This document shows positions 7,161-15,091 of a stretch of DNA of 64,000 bases, in pieces. A program made the translations under genes and the position numbers. The notes under the pieces were generated by a model. That model did no database searches. It saw only the letters and a program-made list of their open reading frames with translations, and was not told the origin of the DNA. Location: positions 1 to 64,000 of the forward strand of contig JAZQEC010000006.1 in NCBI GenBank assembly GCA_045538755.1, given 5' to 3'. The DNA is from UBA1738 sp045538755 (lineage in GTDB: Bacteria > Bacillota > Clostridia > UBA1381). Position 1 is the stretch's first letter. Each line of letters starts with the position of its first letter.

Positions 7161-8895
7161 CGCCGTCACCTCCGTTTGTTTGCTGCTCGTAAATCTCACG
7201 GTAAATGTCGCAGTTTTTAATAAGCTCGTTGTGAGTTCCGCTTGCGGCAATACCGCCGTTTTCCATAACTATTATCATATCTGCATCTTCTACCGAAGAA
7301 ACTCGCTGTGCAATTATAATTTTTGTTGTTTCAGGGATAAATTCTTTAAATCCTTTTCGTATAAGCGCATCTGTCTTGGTATCGACTGCACTTGTCGAGT
7401 CGTCGAGAATAAGAATTTTCGGTTTTTTAAGAAGGGCACGGGCAATACAGAGCCTCTGTTTCTGTCCGCCCGATACGTTTGTTCCGCCCTGCTCTATTTT
7501 TGTATCATATCCGTCCGGAAAATTACTTACAAAATCATCTGCCTGTGCAAGACGGCACGCCTCAATGATTTCCTCATCAGTTGCACTTTCGTTTCCCCAA
7601 CGTAAGTTTTCCTTAATTGTTCCCGAAAAGAGCAAGTTTTTCTGAAGCACCATCGCAACAGAGTCACGCAGTGTTTTGATGTCATATTCCCTTACATCTT
7701 TTCCTGAAACCTTCACAGCGCCTTCTGTGGTATCATAAAGACGCGGAATAAGCTGAACAAGCGAGGACTTTCCTGAACCTGTCCCGCCAATTATTCCAAC
7801 TGTCATACCGGATTTTATATGAATATTAATATCCGATAATGCATTTTTCTTCGCTTTTTCTGAATATTTAAAATTAACTCCGTCAAAATCTATTGAGCCG
7901 TCCTTTATATCAAAAACAGGATTTTGAGGATTTTGAAGCAGCGGTTTTTCTTCCAAAACTTCACAAATACGTTTTGCAGACTCTGCTGACATTGTTATCA
8001 TAACATAAATCATTGACAGCATCATAAGTGACATAAGTATCTGCATTCCGTATGTAAGCATTGCAGAAATTTGACCTACGTCTACCAAAGCTCCCCTGCT
8101 TTCTATTGCCATTTTTGAGCCGATTAAAAGCACAAATACCATATTGAAGTTCATACAAAGCTGCATAAGCGGAGTATTTAATGCGACAATTTTTTCCGCA
8201 CGGGTAAAATCACCACAAATATCTTCGGCAGCTTTTGAAAACTTTTCCTTTTCGTACTCCTCACGTGAAAAGCCCTTCACAACACGCATCGCGCGCACAT
8301 TTTCTTCAATAGACTCATTTAGGCGGTCGTACTTTTTAAACACTCGTCTGAATGCAGGCATAGCCCTACGGCTAATCATAATAAGTCCAAATGCAAGAAC
8401 GGGAATTACCACAACAAATGCTGTTGACAAAGCTCCGCCCATAACATAAGCCATAATTATTGAAAAAATCAGCATCAATGGGCTTCTGATTGCCGTTCTT
8501 ATAATCATCATAAAGGACATTTGCACATTTGCTACGTCGGTAGTCATTCGTGTAACAAGAGAAGACGACGAAAATTTGTCAACATTTCCGAATGCATAAG
8601 ACTGAATCTTTGCCATCATATCCTTCCTCAAGTTTTTAGCAAAGCCTGTTGATGCCCTTGCACAGGTCATACCGGCAATGCCGCCGCAGGCAAGTGACAG
8701 GCACGCCATCACAGCAAGAAATCCTCCCATACTGATAATTTCCGCCATCTGTGTGCCGTTTTTGATTTTGTTTACGAGGTCTGCCGTAATAAAGGGTATT
8801 AGTGTTTCAATTATAGCCTCGCCTACAATAAAAATAAGTGTTAAAATTGTCGGTTGCTTATATTCCCTTATGCAGGACGCAAGTCGTTTTAACAT
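7144..8895 (-). CDS. ABC exporter subunit with degenerate ATP site (BmrC/LmrC-like)
   Basis: 583 residues from ATG at 8895, which has AAGGAGATGA eight nt before it; the in-frame ATG four codons upstream touches that sequence and is less likely. Exporter membrane domain followed by a nucleotide-binding domain with Walker A GGTGSGKSS and a canonical signature (VSGGQKQR). The Walker B end reads DDSTSAVD, so the catalytic Glu is Asp, and the switch His is Gln (IAQRVS). Half-degenerate sites of this kind mark the BmrC partner of heterodimeric exporters. It is first in a two-gene operon behind a structured leader and tRNA-Ser. Confidence 0.9.
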   Translation of the reverse strand: MLKRLASCIREYKQPTILTLIFIVGEAIIETLIPFITADLVNKIKNGTQMAEIISMGGFLAVMACLSLACGGIAGMTCARASTGFAKNLRKDMMAKIQSYAFGNVDKFSSSSLVTRMTTDVANVQMSFMMIIRTAIRSPLMLIFSIIMAYVMGGALSTAFVVVIPVLAFGLIMISRRAMPAFRRVFKKYDRLNESIEENVRAMRVVKGFSREEYEKEKFSKAAEDICGDFTRAEKIVALNTPLMQLCMNFNMVFVLLIGSKMAIESRGALVDVGQISAMLTYGMQILMSLMMLSMIYVMITMSAESAKRICEVLEEKPLLQNPQNPVFDIKDGSIDFDGVNFKYSEKAKKNALSDINIHIKSGMTVGIIGGTGSGKSSLVQLIPRLYDTTEGAVKVSGKDVREYDIKTLRDSVAMVLQKNLLFSGTIKENLRWGNESATDEEIIEACRLAQADDFVSNFPDGYDTKIEQGGTNVSGGQKQRLCIARALLKKPKILILDDSTSAVDTKTDALIRKGFKEFIPETTKIIIAQRVSSVEDADMIIVMENGGIAASGTHNELIKNCDIYREIYEQQTNGGDGDETNE

Positions 8896-9046
8896 AGCAT
8901 CAGTCATCTCCTTAATATATCAAAATATAAAAAAGCACATAACGAAAAGATATTCTACCTTTCCGATTATATGCGCACAGATTTTTTGCAAAAATCGGAC
9001 GATTATAGTGCTAAAAGCAATATAATCAGACCCGATTTGCATCAAC
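8896..9046 (-). promoter_or_regulatory. structured leader of the ABC exporter operon, possible attenuator
   Basis: On the minus strand the leader can form GATTATA/TATAATC around a smaller stem, then TCCGATT/AATCGGA enclosing GATTTTTGC-AAAAAATC. A competing GCGCATA/TATGTGC stem is followed by six U residues. The last two overlap and exclude each other, as in an attenuator. A 42-codon frame (about 9050 to 8920, MLMQIGSDY start) ends at the U run but has no Shine-Dalgarno sequence. The pairing was done by eye. Confidence 0.4.
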
Positions 9047-9047
9047 A

Positions 9048-9135
9048 TGGAGGAGAGGATGAGATTCGAACTCACGGAGGTGTTACCCTCACAACATTTC
9101 CAATGTTGCGCCTTCGGCCACTCGGCCACCTCTCC
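9048..9135 (-). tRNA. tRNA-Ser (anticodon GGA)
   Basis: A complete class II tRNA: acceptor GGAGAGG/CCTCTCC, D arm, anticodon stem CAACA/TGTTG with loop TTGGAAA (GGA at 9101-9099), long variable arm and the GTTCGAAT T-loop. A CCA seems to be encoded at 9050-9048, which would make the discriminator base U rather than the usual G. It reads UCC and, by wobble, UCU codons. It has its own promoter and no clear terminator, so read-through into the exporter operon is possible. Confidence 0.95.
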
Positions 9136-9152
9136 ATATTTGCAACTATATT

Positions 9153-9181
9153 ATTATAACACAGTAGCGTACTTTTTGCAA
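9153..9181 (-). promoter_or_regulatory. promoter of tRNA-Ser
   Basis: On the minus strand TTGCAA (9181-9176), a 17-nt spacer and TATAAT (9158-9153), with TGTG just before the -10. The expected start is about 10 nt before the mature tRNA end. Confidence 0.8.
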
Positions 9182-9210
9182 GTAGTTTCTGTGAATTTTT
9201 GTAAATTTAT

Positions 9211-9241
9211 AAGAAAGCTGTGACAAAATTTTTGTCACAGC
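9211..9241 (-). terminator. intrinsic terminator of the rlmB-ACT-UPF0210 unit
   Basis: The perfect repeat GCTGTGACAAAA with TTTTGTCACAGC (9217-9228, 9230-9241) is followed on the minus strand by TTTCTT. It starts 14 nt beyond the UPF0210 stop codon. Confidence 0.7.
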
Positions 9242-9254
9242 CATATATTTATTT

Positions 9255-10622
9255 TTAGTTTTTAAGTGCCTGAAGCGGTGCAGGTATTCTGCCGCCTCTT
9301 TTTATAAATTCAGCGCTTGAATATTCCTTCACAGGCATTACAGGGCCGCTTCCCAAAAGTCCGCCAAATTCCACAGTATCTCCGACTTTTTTTCCTGGTG
9401 CCGGAATAATTCTTACTGCAGTTGTCTTTGTATTTATCATACCGATTGCAGCCTCGTCTGCGATGATTGCAGAAATGGTTTCAGCCGTTGTATCGCCTGG
9501 AACAGCAATCATATCAAGACCAACTGAACAAACACAGGTCATTGCCTCAAGCTTTTCAAGAGTTAAAAGTCCGCATTTTGCCGCATCAATCATACCTGCA
9601 TCTTCGCTTACCGGAATAAACGCACCCGACAAGCCGCCTACATACGATGAAGCCATAACTCCACCTTTTTTAACAGCATCATTTAAAAGTGCAAGCGCAG
9701 CAGTTGTGCCGTGAGTTCCGCACTTTTCAAGGCCCATTTCCTCTAAAATATATGCAACACTATCTCCGACAGCAGGCGTAGGTGCCAATGATAAATCTAC
9801 AATACCAAACGGAACGCCAAGCCTTTTTGAAGCCTCCTGTGCAACAAGCTGACCCATTCTTGTAATCTTAAACGCAGTCTTTTTAATAGTTTCTGCAACC
9901 ACACCAAACGGCTCGCCCTTAACCTTTTCAAGTGCACATTTTACAACACCCGGTCCGCTTACGCCAACATTTATTACACATTCGCCTTCACCTTCGCCGT
10001 GAAATGCACCTGCCATAAACGGGTTGTCCTCAACCGCATTCATAAACACAACGAGCTTTGCACAGGCAAATCCGCCGCTTTCGGCAGTCATATCCGCTGC
10101 CTGCTTAATTATTTTACCCATAGCTGCAACAGCATCCATATTTATGCCTGCCTTTGTTGTACCAACATTTACACTTGAGCATACAATATCAGTTTCAGTA
10201 AGTGCTCTTGGAATAGAGCGCATAAGCGCTGCTTCGCCATCTGTAAAGTCCTTATGCACAAGTGCCGAATATCCGCCGATAAAATTTACACCCACAGCCT
10301 TTGCCGCTCTGTCAAGAGTTTTTGCAAGTTTTACGCAATTTTCTTCTGTCTTTTCGTCAAGTGCATCAACAAGATTTGACACAGGTGTAACAGAAATACG
10401 CTTATTGATAATCGGAATACCAAACTGCTTCTCAATGTCGCAGCCTACTTTGACTAAATCGCCTGCATAAGTAGTTATCTTTTTATATACCTTCTCACAA
10501 ACCTTGTCAATATCAGGATCTGCACAGTTTTTAAGAGAAATACCCATTGTAATCGTTCGTATATCAAGGTTTTCCCTGTCAATCATATTAATGGTTTCTA
10601 AAATTTCAAAAGGATTTAACAT
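9255..10622 (-). CDS. UPF0210/PFL family protein
   Basis: 455 residues, the standard length of the UPF0210 (PFL-like, DUF711) family, which shares a fold with glycyl-radical enzymes but lacks a proven reaction. Conserved segments seen: the N-terminal IRTITMGISL, the Gly/Ser-rich stretches around GGYSALVHKD, ESGGFACAKL and THGTTAALALLND, and the end LGSGPVMPVKEY. No signal peptide or membrane span. It follows the ACT-domain gene by 12 nt, an order conserved in many Firmicutes, suggesting the ACT protein senses a ligand for it. Function remains open. Confidence 0.9.
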   Translation of the reverse strand: MLNPFEILETINMIDRENLDIRTITMGISLKNCADPDIDKVCEKVYKKITTYAGDLVKVGCDIEKQFGIPIINKRISVTPVSNLVDALDEKTEENCVKLAKTLDRAAKAVGVNFIGGYSALVHKDFTDGEAALMRSIPRALTETDIVCSSVNVGTTKAGINMDAVAAMGKIIKQAADMTAESGGFACAKLVVFMNAVEDNPFMAGAFHGEGEGECVINVGVSGPGVVKCALEKVKGEPFGVVAETIKKTAFKITRMGQLVAQEASKRLGVPFGIVDLSLAPTPAVGDSVAYILEEMGLEKCGTHGTTAALALLNDAVKKGGVMASSYVGGLSGAFIPVSEDAGMIDAAKCGLLTLEKLEAMTCVCSVGLDMIAVPGDTTAETISAIIADEAAIGMINTKTTAVRIIPAPGKKVGDTVEFGGLLGSGPVMPVKEYSSAEFIKRGGRIPAPLQALKN

Positions 10623-10634
10623 AATTTTTACTCC

Positions 10635-10898
10635 TTATATTCTGTGCATCGAATTAAAAATGTCTTCATTCTGAACATGAATTGACAGGTTCATACTTTT
10701 TTCGATTTCCTTAACTTCATCAGAAATGTCCAAAAGTGTCTTTCCCTGCATATCAACAAGCATAATCATTGTAAAGAGCTCGTTCATAATAGTTTGTGAA
10801 ATGTCGAGTATGTTTATGTTATGGCGACACAACATATCGCTCACCTTTGCAATAATTCCCACACTATCTTTTCCAATTACAGTTATAACCGCTTTCAT
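10635..10898 (-). CDS. ACT domain protein (UPF0237 family)
   Basis: 87 residues consisting of one ACT domain: MKAVITVIGKDSVGIIAKVSDMLC contains the GxxGIIAxVS ligand loop. ACT domains usually bind amino acids and dimerise through their sheets. The ATG at 10898 is chosen because GGAGG lies 7 nt before it; the longer frame would start at TTG upstream of that site. It lies between rlmB and the UPF0210 gene with short gaps, so it is probably cotranscribed and may regulate the UPF0210 protein. The ligand is unknown. Confidence 0.9.
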   Translation of the reverse strand: MKAVITVIGKDSVGIIAKVSDMLCRHNINILDISQTIMNELFTMIMLVDMQGKTLLDISDEVKEIEKSMNLSIHVQNEDIFNSMHRI

Positions 10899-10923
10899 AA
10901 TTTTCCTCCACAAATTCTGCTAA

Positions 10924-11655
10924 TCAATTTTCTCTCTGGCGCACAATTTCGTACATCAAAACAGCTGCCGCCACCGATGCATTAAGTGAATTTACATCAC
11001 CGAACATCGGGATTTCAACCAAAAAGTCACATTTTTCTTTAACGAGTCGTGAAATACCTTCGCCTTCACTTCCGATTACAAGCGCAATCGCACCCTTTAG
11101 GTCAGTCTTATACATAACCTGACCACCTGCTTCAGCACCGGCAACCCAAAGGCCTTCTTTTTTAAGTTCGTCTATGGTACGTGCAATATTTGTAACTTTG
11201 GCAACAGGGACATAGAGTGCCGCACCTGCCGATGTTTTCACAACAACCTCGTTAAGACCGACGTTTCCTCTTTTTGGGATAATCACTCCGTCTGCACCTA
11301 CACAGTTAGCCGTACGCAAAATTGAACCAAAGTTGTGCGGGTCTGTAATTTTATCAAGTACTATCACAAACGGCGGACGGCCTTTTTCTCTTGCTGATGC
11401 TAAAATGTCCTTAACCTCACAGTAGCTGTGCATTGCAACATACGCAATAACACCCTGATGATTACCGCCTTCAGATAAAGCATCAAGCTTTTGGCGGTCA
11501 GCCTCTGTAACTGTGATTCCGGCTTCTTTTGCCTTTCTTATAAGCGGCAAGAGTGAGCCTTCCTTTTCGCCTTTTTTTACAATGATTTTATCAATTTCAC
11601 GTCCTGATTTTATTGCTTCTAAAACCGGATTTCTTCCGATGATTTTATCACTCAT
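10924..11655 (-). CDS. rlmB: 23S rRNA (guanosine-2'-O)-methyltransferase RlmB, SpoU/TrmH family
   Basis: 243 residues from ATG at 11655 (GAGG seven nt upstream). The N-terminal L30e-like substrate domain (IIGRNPVLEAIKSGREIDKI) is followed by the knotted SPOUT methyltransferase domain with its three motifs: NFGSILRTANCVGADGVI, VIGSEGEGISRLVKEKCD and IPMFGDVNSLNASVAAAV. The enzyme methylates a guanosine of 23S rRNA using S-adenosylmethionine. The lysC terminator ends only 30 nt before the start, so expression probably depends on read-through. The tRNA methylase TrmH is an alternative, but the L30e domain favours RlmB. Confidence 0.88.
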   Translation of the reverse strand: MSDKIIGRNPVLEAIKSGREIDKIIVKKGEKEGSLLPLIRKAKEAGITVTEADRQKLDALSEGGNHQGVIAYVAMHSYCEVKDILASAREKGRPPFVIVLDKITDPHNFGSILRTANCVGADGVIIPKRGNVGLNEVVVKTSAGAALYVPVAKVTNIARTIDELKKEGLWVAGAEAGGQVMYKTDLKGAIALVIGSEGEGISRLVKEKCDFLVEIPMFGDVNSLNASVAAAVLMYEIVRQREN

Positions 11656-11684
11656 TTTTATACCTCGCAAGCTACTCAAATAAA

Positions 11685-11711
11685 TTTATCAGGGCAAAAT
11701 GCCCTGATAAA
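11685..11711 (-). terminator. hairpin between lysC and rlmB
   Basis: An 11-bp perfect stem (11685-11695 with 11701-11711) with a 5-nt loop is followed by a short T-rich tract on the minus strand. It ends the threonine operon but sits only 30 nt before the rlmB start. Confidence 0.75.
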
Positions 11712-11718
11712 TACTCAA

Positions 11719-12927
11719 TTAATCAAGCAAAAACTTGTCATGTATTGCATTAACAGCTCTTTCTGCATCTTTTTGTGCAACCAAAACTGAAATTTTAATT
11801 TCAGAAGTTGCAATCATACTGATGTTGATTTGGGCATTGTAAAGTGCTTCAAACATCTTTGTCGCAACACCGGCATTATTAACCATTCCTGCACCAACGA
11901 TAGAAACCTTTGATACATCCTTTGTGTATTTGATTTCTCCTGCACCAACTTCTTCCTTGTGCTCATCCAATACCTTTAAAACTTTGTCAAGGTCACTTTC
12001 CTTAACAGTGAAGCTTATATCCTTTTTACCGTTATTTCCGATTGATTGAAGAATAAGGTCAACACCGATATCCTCTTTTGAAATCAAAGCAAAAACAGTA
12101 AATGCTTTGCCCGGAACATCTTCAACATTACACAAAGAAATTCTTGCGGTGTCGTTATCTCTTGTTACACCTCTAACCAACATTTTTTCCACTTTATTTA
12201 CCCCCTTAACTAACGTACCCTCATTTTTATTAAGGCTTGATCTTACAGCCAGCTTTACATGATATTTTTTGGCAAGCTCTACCGAACGGTTATGCAGAAC
12301 GTTCGCACCGAGCGATGCAAGCTCCAGCATTTCATCATAAGAAATATCATCTAATTTCTTTGCAGTTTTTACAAATCTCGGGTCAGCTGTATAAACACCG
12401 TCAACGTCAGTATAAATCTCACAAAGGTCAGCACCGAGTGTTGCAGCAAGAGCCACAGCAGATGTATCACTTCCGCCTCTTCCGAGTGTTGTAATATCAT
12501 CATACTTATTTATACCCTGAAATCCTGCAACAATTATAATCTTGCGCTTATCAAGCTCACTTTTCAGTCTTTCTGTATCTATTCTGCTAATTCTCGCATT
12601 TGAGTAAGTAGAATCTGTCTTAAATCCTGCCTGCCAGCCTGTTAATGAAACTACCGGTCTGCCTATTTTCTCAATAGCCATTGCAAGAAGTGAAATTGAA
12701 ATTTGCTCACCTGTTGTTAACAGCATATCCATTTCACGCTTTGAAGCATTAGGATTAATCTCCTTTGCTTTTTCAATTAAATCGTCTGTTGTGTCGCCTT
12801 GCGCAGATACTACAACAACTACGTTATTTCCTGCGTCATAGGTCTCTACAATGCGGTTTGCAACGTTTACAACGCGCTCTGCATCTTTAACCGATGAACC
12901 GCCGTACTTCTGAACTATAAGTCCCAT
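11719..12927 (-). CDS. lysC: aspartate kinase
   Basis: 402 residues. The catalytic domain opens with IVQKYGGSSVKD and contains GRGGSDTSAVALA; two tandem ACT domains occupy about 265-402 (FTVFALISKEDIGVDLI and ISMIATSEIKISVL). It phosphorylates aspartate, the first step toward lysine, threonine and methionine. The ACT pair is the allosteric site for lysine and/or threonine. It is third in hom-thrB-lysC, 17 nt after thrB, which favours a threonine-branch role and threonine feedback, though the effector cannot be read from the sequence. Confidence 0.95.
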   Translation of the reverse strand: MGLIVQKYGGSSVKDAERVVNVANRIVETYDAGNNVVVVVSAQGDTTDDLIEKAKEINPNASKREMDMLLTTGEQISISLLAMAIEKIGRPVVSLTGWQAGFKTDSTYSNARISRIDTERLKSELDKRKIIIVAGFQGINKYDDITTLGRGGSDTSAVALAATLGADLCEIYTDVDGVYTADPRFVKTAKKLDDISYDEMLELASLGANVLHNRSVELAKKYHVKLAVRSSLNKNEGTLVKGVNKVEKMLVRGVTRDNDTARISLCNVEDVPGKAFTVFALISKEDIGVDLILQSIGNNGKKDISFTVKESDLDKVLKVLDEHKEEVGAGEIKYTKDVSKVSIVGAGMVNNAGVATKMFEALYNAQINISMIATSEIKISVLVAQKDAERAVNAIHDKFLLD

Positions 12928-12944
12928 TTTTTAAACCCCCTGAA

Positions 12945-13838
12945 TTAATATTCCTTTAAAATTGCCCCGACATTATCTAACGGAAGTACTTTCACATTCC
13001 ATTTATCGTCGGGAGAATTCAAAAATTCCTGCATATTTTGTTCGAACTCTGAATAATTTCCTGTTAAAAGCGAAACCATTGTCGGACCCGATCCGCTTAA
13101 ATACGTTGCTTTCGAGCCGAGTTCGTAGGATTTCTCCATTATCCTATCATAAAGCGGTATATTGTCTTTCCTGAAATCCTGATGAATTTTATCACCGACA
13201 GCATACCTTAAATCATCATATTTCCCGTTTATAAGCAGAGATGTTAAAAGTGCTGCCCTTGATATATTATATGATGCATTTTCTAAAGTTACATTTTCCG
13301 GCAGAGTTGTTCTTGATGCACGGGTTGAAACGAAAAAGTCCGGAACCATAATCGCTATTCTCAAGTTTGGACTAAGTTTGGTGCTTGAATATACAGTTTT
13401 TCCGTTTTCAACACACGATGCGCAAAATCCTCCGAAAAGAGCCGGTGTAACATTATCGGGATGACCTTCCATTTTGGTTGCAAGGTCAAGAATCTCCTTA
13501 TAAGACAGTTTCCGTCCCGAAATTGCATTTGCTGCAAGCATTCCGCCTATTATACAGGCACTACTGCTTCCCAGTCCTCTTGTAACAGGTATTTCGCTGT
13601 TCTGAACTATTTTTATACCTTTTTTTTCATATCCGACTTCATCAAAAACTCTTGATACAGCTCTGTATATTAAGTTTCTCTCACCGATTGGGATGAAATC
13701 TTTAGAATTATTGTAGACAACAATTCCGCTATCAATCTCTGAGATGCGTATGTGGTTATAAAGCCCTATCGCAATCCCCAAAGAATCAAAACCTGCCCCC
13801 ATATTTGCACTTGTTGCCGGTACTCTGACGTATATCAT
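12945..13838 (-). CDS. thrB: homoserine kinase
   Basis: 297 residues of the GHMP kinase superfamily: PATSANMGAGFDSLGIA at the N-terminus, the ATP loop PVTRGLGSSSACIIGGMLA (about 90-108), and the C-terminal YLSGSGPTM motif. It phosphorylates homoserine for threonine synthase. Its ATG overlaps the hom stop codon as TAATG, and the GGAGG ribosome-binding site is within the last hom codons, so the two are translationally coupled. No thrC is in the window. Confidence 0.95.
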   Translation of the reverse strand: MIYVRVPATSANMGAGFDSLGIAIGLYNHIRISEIDSGIVVYNNSKDFIPIGERNLIYRAVSRVFDEVGYEKKGIKIVQNSEIPVTRGLGSSSACIIGGMLAANAISGRKLSYKEILDLATKMEGHPDNVTPALFGGFCASCVENGKTVYSSTKLSPNLRIAIMVPDFFVSTRASRTTLPENVTLENASYNISRAALLTSLLINGKYDDLRYAVGDKIHQDFRKDNIPLYDRIMEKSYELGSKATYLSGSGPTMVSLLTGNYSEFEQNMQEFLNSPDDKWNVKVLPLDNVGAILKEY

Positions 13839-15019
13839 TATGCCTCCAGCACCCTTATTGTGCTTTTAACAGAAAGCGCTTGAAGCTTTTCCTTGAACTC
13901 TCTTTCTGTCATACTTTCTGTGATAAATGCACCTTCTTCAAATGTTACGTCGCCGAATACGCCGCAAACTTCTTCTTTTTTATTATCACAGCGCACAAAA
14001 TATTTTGATGTGCTGTCTAAAATATCCAGCATATAGTCTTCATCCTGCGGTTTCCACTCAATATATGCCTTTTTGGCATCAATGTGGCGCACAGAATCAA
14101 TTACATCTGCAACAACTGCACTTGCTGTCGGGAATTTTCCTGCACCCTTACCATAGAACATTGATTCGCCGAGATGATTTCCGACTACCATAATTGCATT
14201 AAATACACTTACAACACTTGCAAGCGGATGGTTATTAGGAACAAGAGTTGGTGCAACTCTTGCAAAAATCTTGTCCTTTTTCTCAGCATATCCAATCAGT
14301 TTTATAACATATCCCAGCTTTTCTGCCGCCTTTACGTCGTCAAGACTGATTTCGGTAATTCCTTCTGTTACGATGTCTTTATAATCAACATACTTACCCC
14401 ATGCAAGCGATGACAAAATTGCAAGCTTTCTGCAAGCATCATGACCTTCTATATCAGCAGCAGGGTTACGTTCTGCATATCCCCTTTGCTGTGCATCGGA
14501 AAGCGCATCGTCAAAATCTTTGTTCTTTTCAATCATTTCAGTAAGGATAAAGTTTGTTGTACCGTTTAAGATACCCATAATCTTTTCAATATTATTTGAT
14601 TTTAAGCTTGAGCACATTGGCTTTATAATAGGAATACCGCCACCAACGCTCGCCTCAAACAAATAATTTAGGTTTTTCTCTTTTGCGATTGCAAGCAGTT
14701 CAGGGCCGTAGGTTGCAACCAATTCCTTGTTTGATGTCACAACATTCTTTCCTGCCTCTAAAAGAGATTTTGTGAACTCGTAAGCAGGATGAAGCCCGCC
14801 CATTGCCTCTACGACGCAATAAACTTCCTCGTCGTTTAATATGTCATCAAAGTCCTTTGTAAAAATTTCCTTTTCCGGATGGTCGGGAAAATCACGTATA
14901 TCAAGGATATATTTTACACTTATCGGATTTAAAGCTTCTTCTTCAAAGCTATTTCCTTTTATGATTTCATAAACACCGCTTCCGACAGTGCCATAGCCTA
15001 TAATTGCAATTTTTACCAT
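13838..15019 (-). CDS. hom: homoserine dehydrogenase
   Basis: 393 residues. The Rossmann start KIAIIGYGTVGSGVYEII binds NAD(P); the catalytic core contains TSNKELVATYG and the family signature around GILNGTTNFILTEM. The region beyond about 310 (DSTSKYFVRC... ESMTEREFKEKL) is a short ACT-like C-terminal domain, as in Gram-positive enzymes that are threonine-inhibited. It reduces aspartate semialdehyde to homoserine. It is first in hom-thrB-lysC behind a good promoter; no T-box or leader attenuator fits in the 40-nt leader. Confidence 0.95.
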   Translation of the reverse strand: MVKIAIIGYGTVGSGVYEIIKGNSFEEEALNPISVKYILDIRDFPDHPEKEIFTKDFDDILNDEEVYCVVEAMGGLHPAYEFTKSLLEAGKNVVTSNKELVATYGPELLAIAKEKNLNYLFEASVGGGIPIIKPMCSSLKSNNIEKIMGILNGTTNFILTEMIEKNKDFDDALSDAQQRGYAERNPAADIEGHDACRKLAILSSLAWGKYVDYKDIVTEGITEISLDDVKAAEKLGYVIKLIGYAEKKDKIFARVAPTLVPNNHPLASVVSVFNAIMVVGNHLGESMFYGKGAGKFPTASAVVADVIDSVRHIDAKKAYIEWKPQDEDYMLDILDSTSKYFVRCDNKKEEVCGVFGDVTFEEGAFITESMTEREFKEKLQALSVKSTIRVLEA

Positions 15020-15057
15020 GGAAATCCCCCTTAAAAATTACTAATAAATTAGCAATA

Positions 15058-15086
15058 ATTTTATCACATTTTGTCTTTAAAGTCAA
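15058..15086 (-). promoter_or_regulatory. promoter of the hom-thrB-lysC operon
   Basis: On the minus strand TTGACT (15086-15081), a 17-nt spacer and TAAAAT (15063-15058), with the TGTGA extension. It lies directly after the ftsY stop codon. Confidence 0.85.
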
Positions 15087-15091
15087 TATAT

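Noticed and set aside
8920..9129. 69-codon minus-strand frame through the tRNA
   Set aside because: Its first part is tRNA-Ser sequence read as protein. Only the part after the tRNA is kept, as a weak leader-peptide idea.
8971..9159. Plus-strand frame with EIRTHGGV-type peptide
   Set aside because: A well-known artefact of translating the complement of a serine tRNA.
10024..10470. Plus-strand frame opposite the UPF0210 gene
   Set aside because: Shadow frame of a well-supported gene.
15020..15091. T-box or threonine attenuator before hom
   Set aside because: The leader after the promoter is only about 40 nt and shows no T-box motif or Thr-rich peptide.
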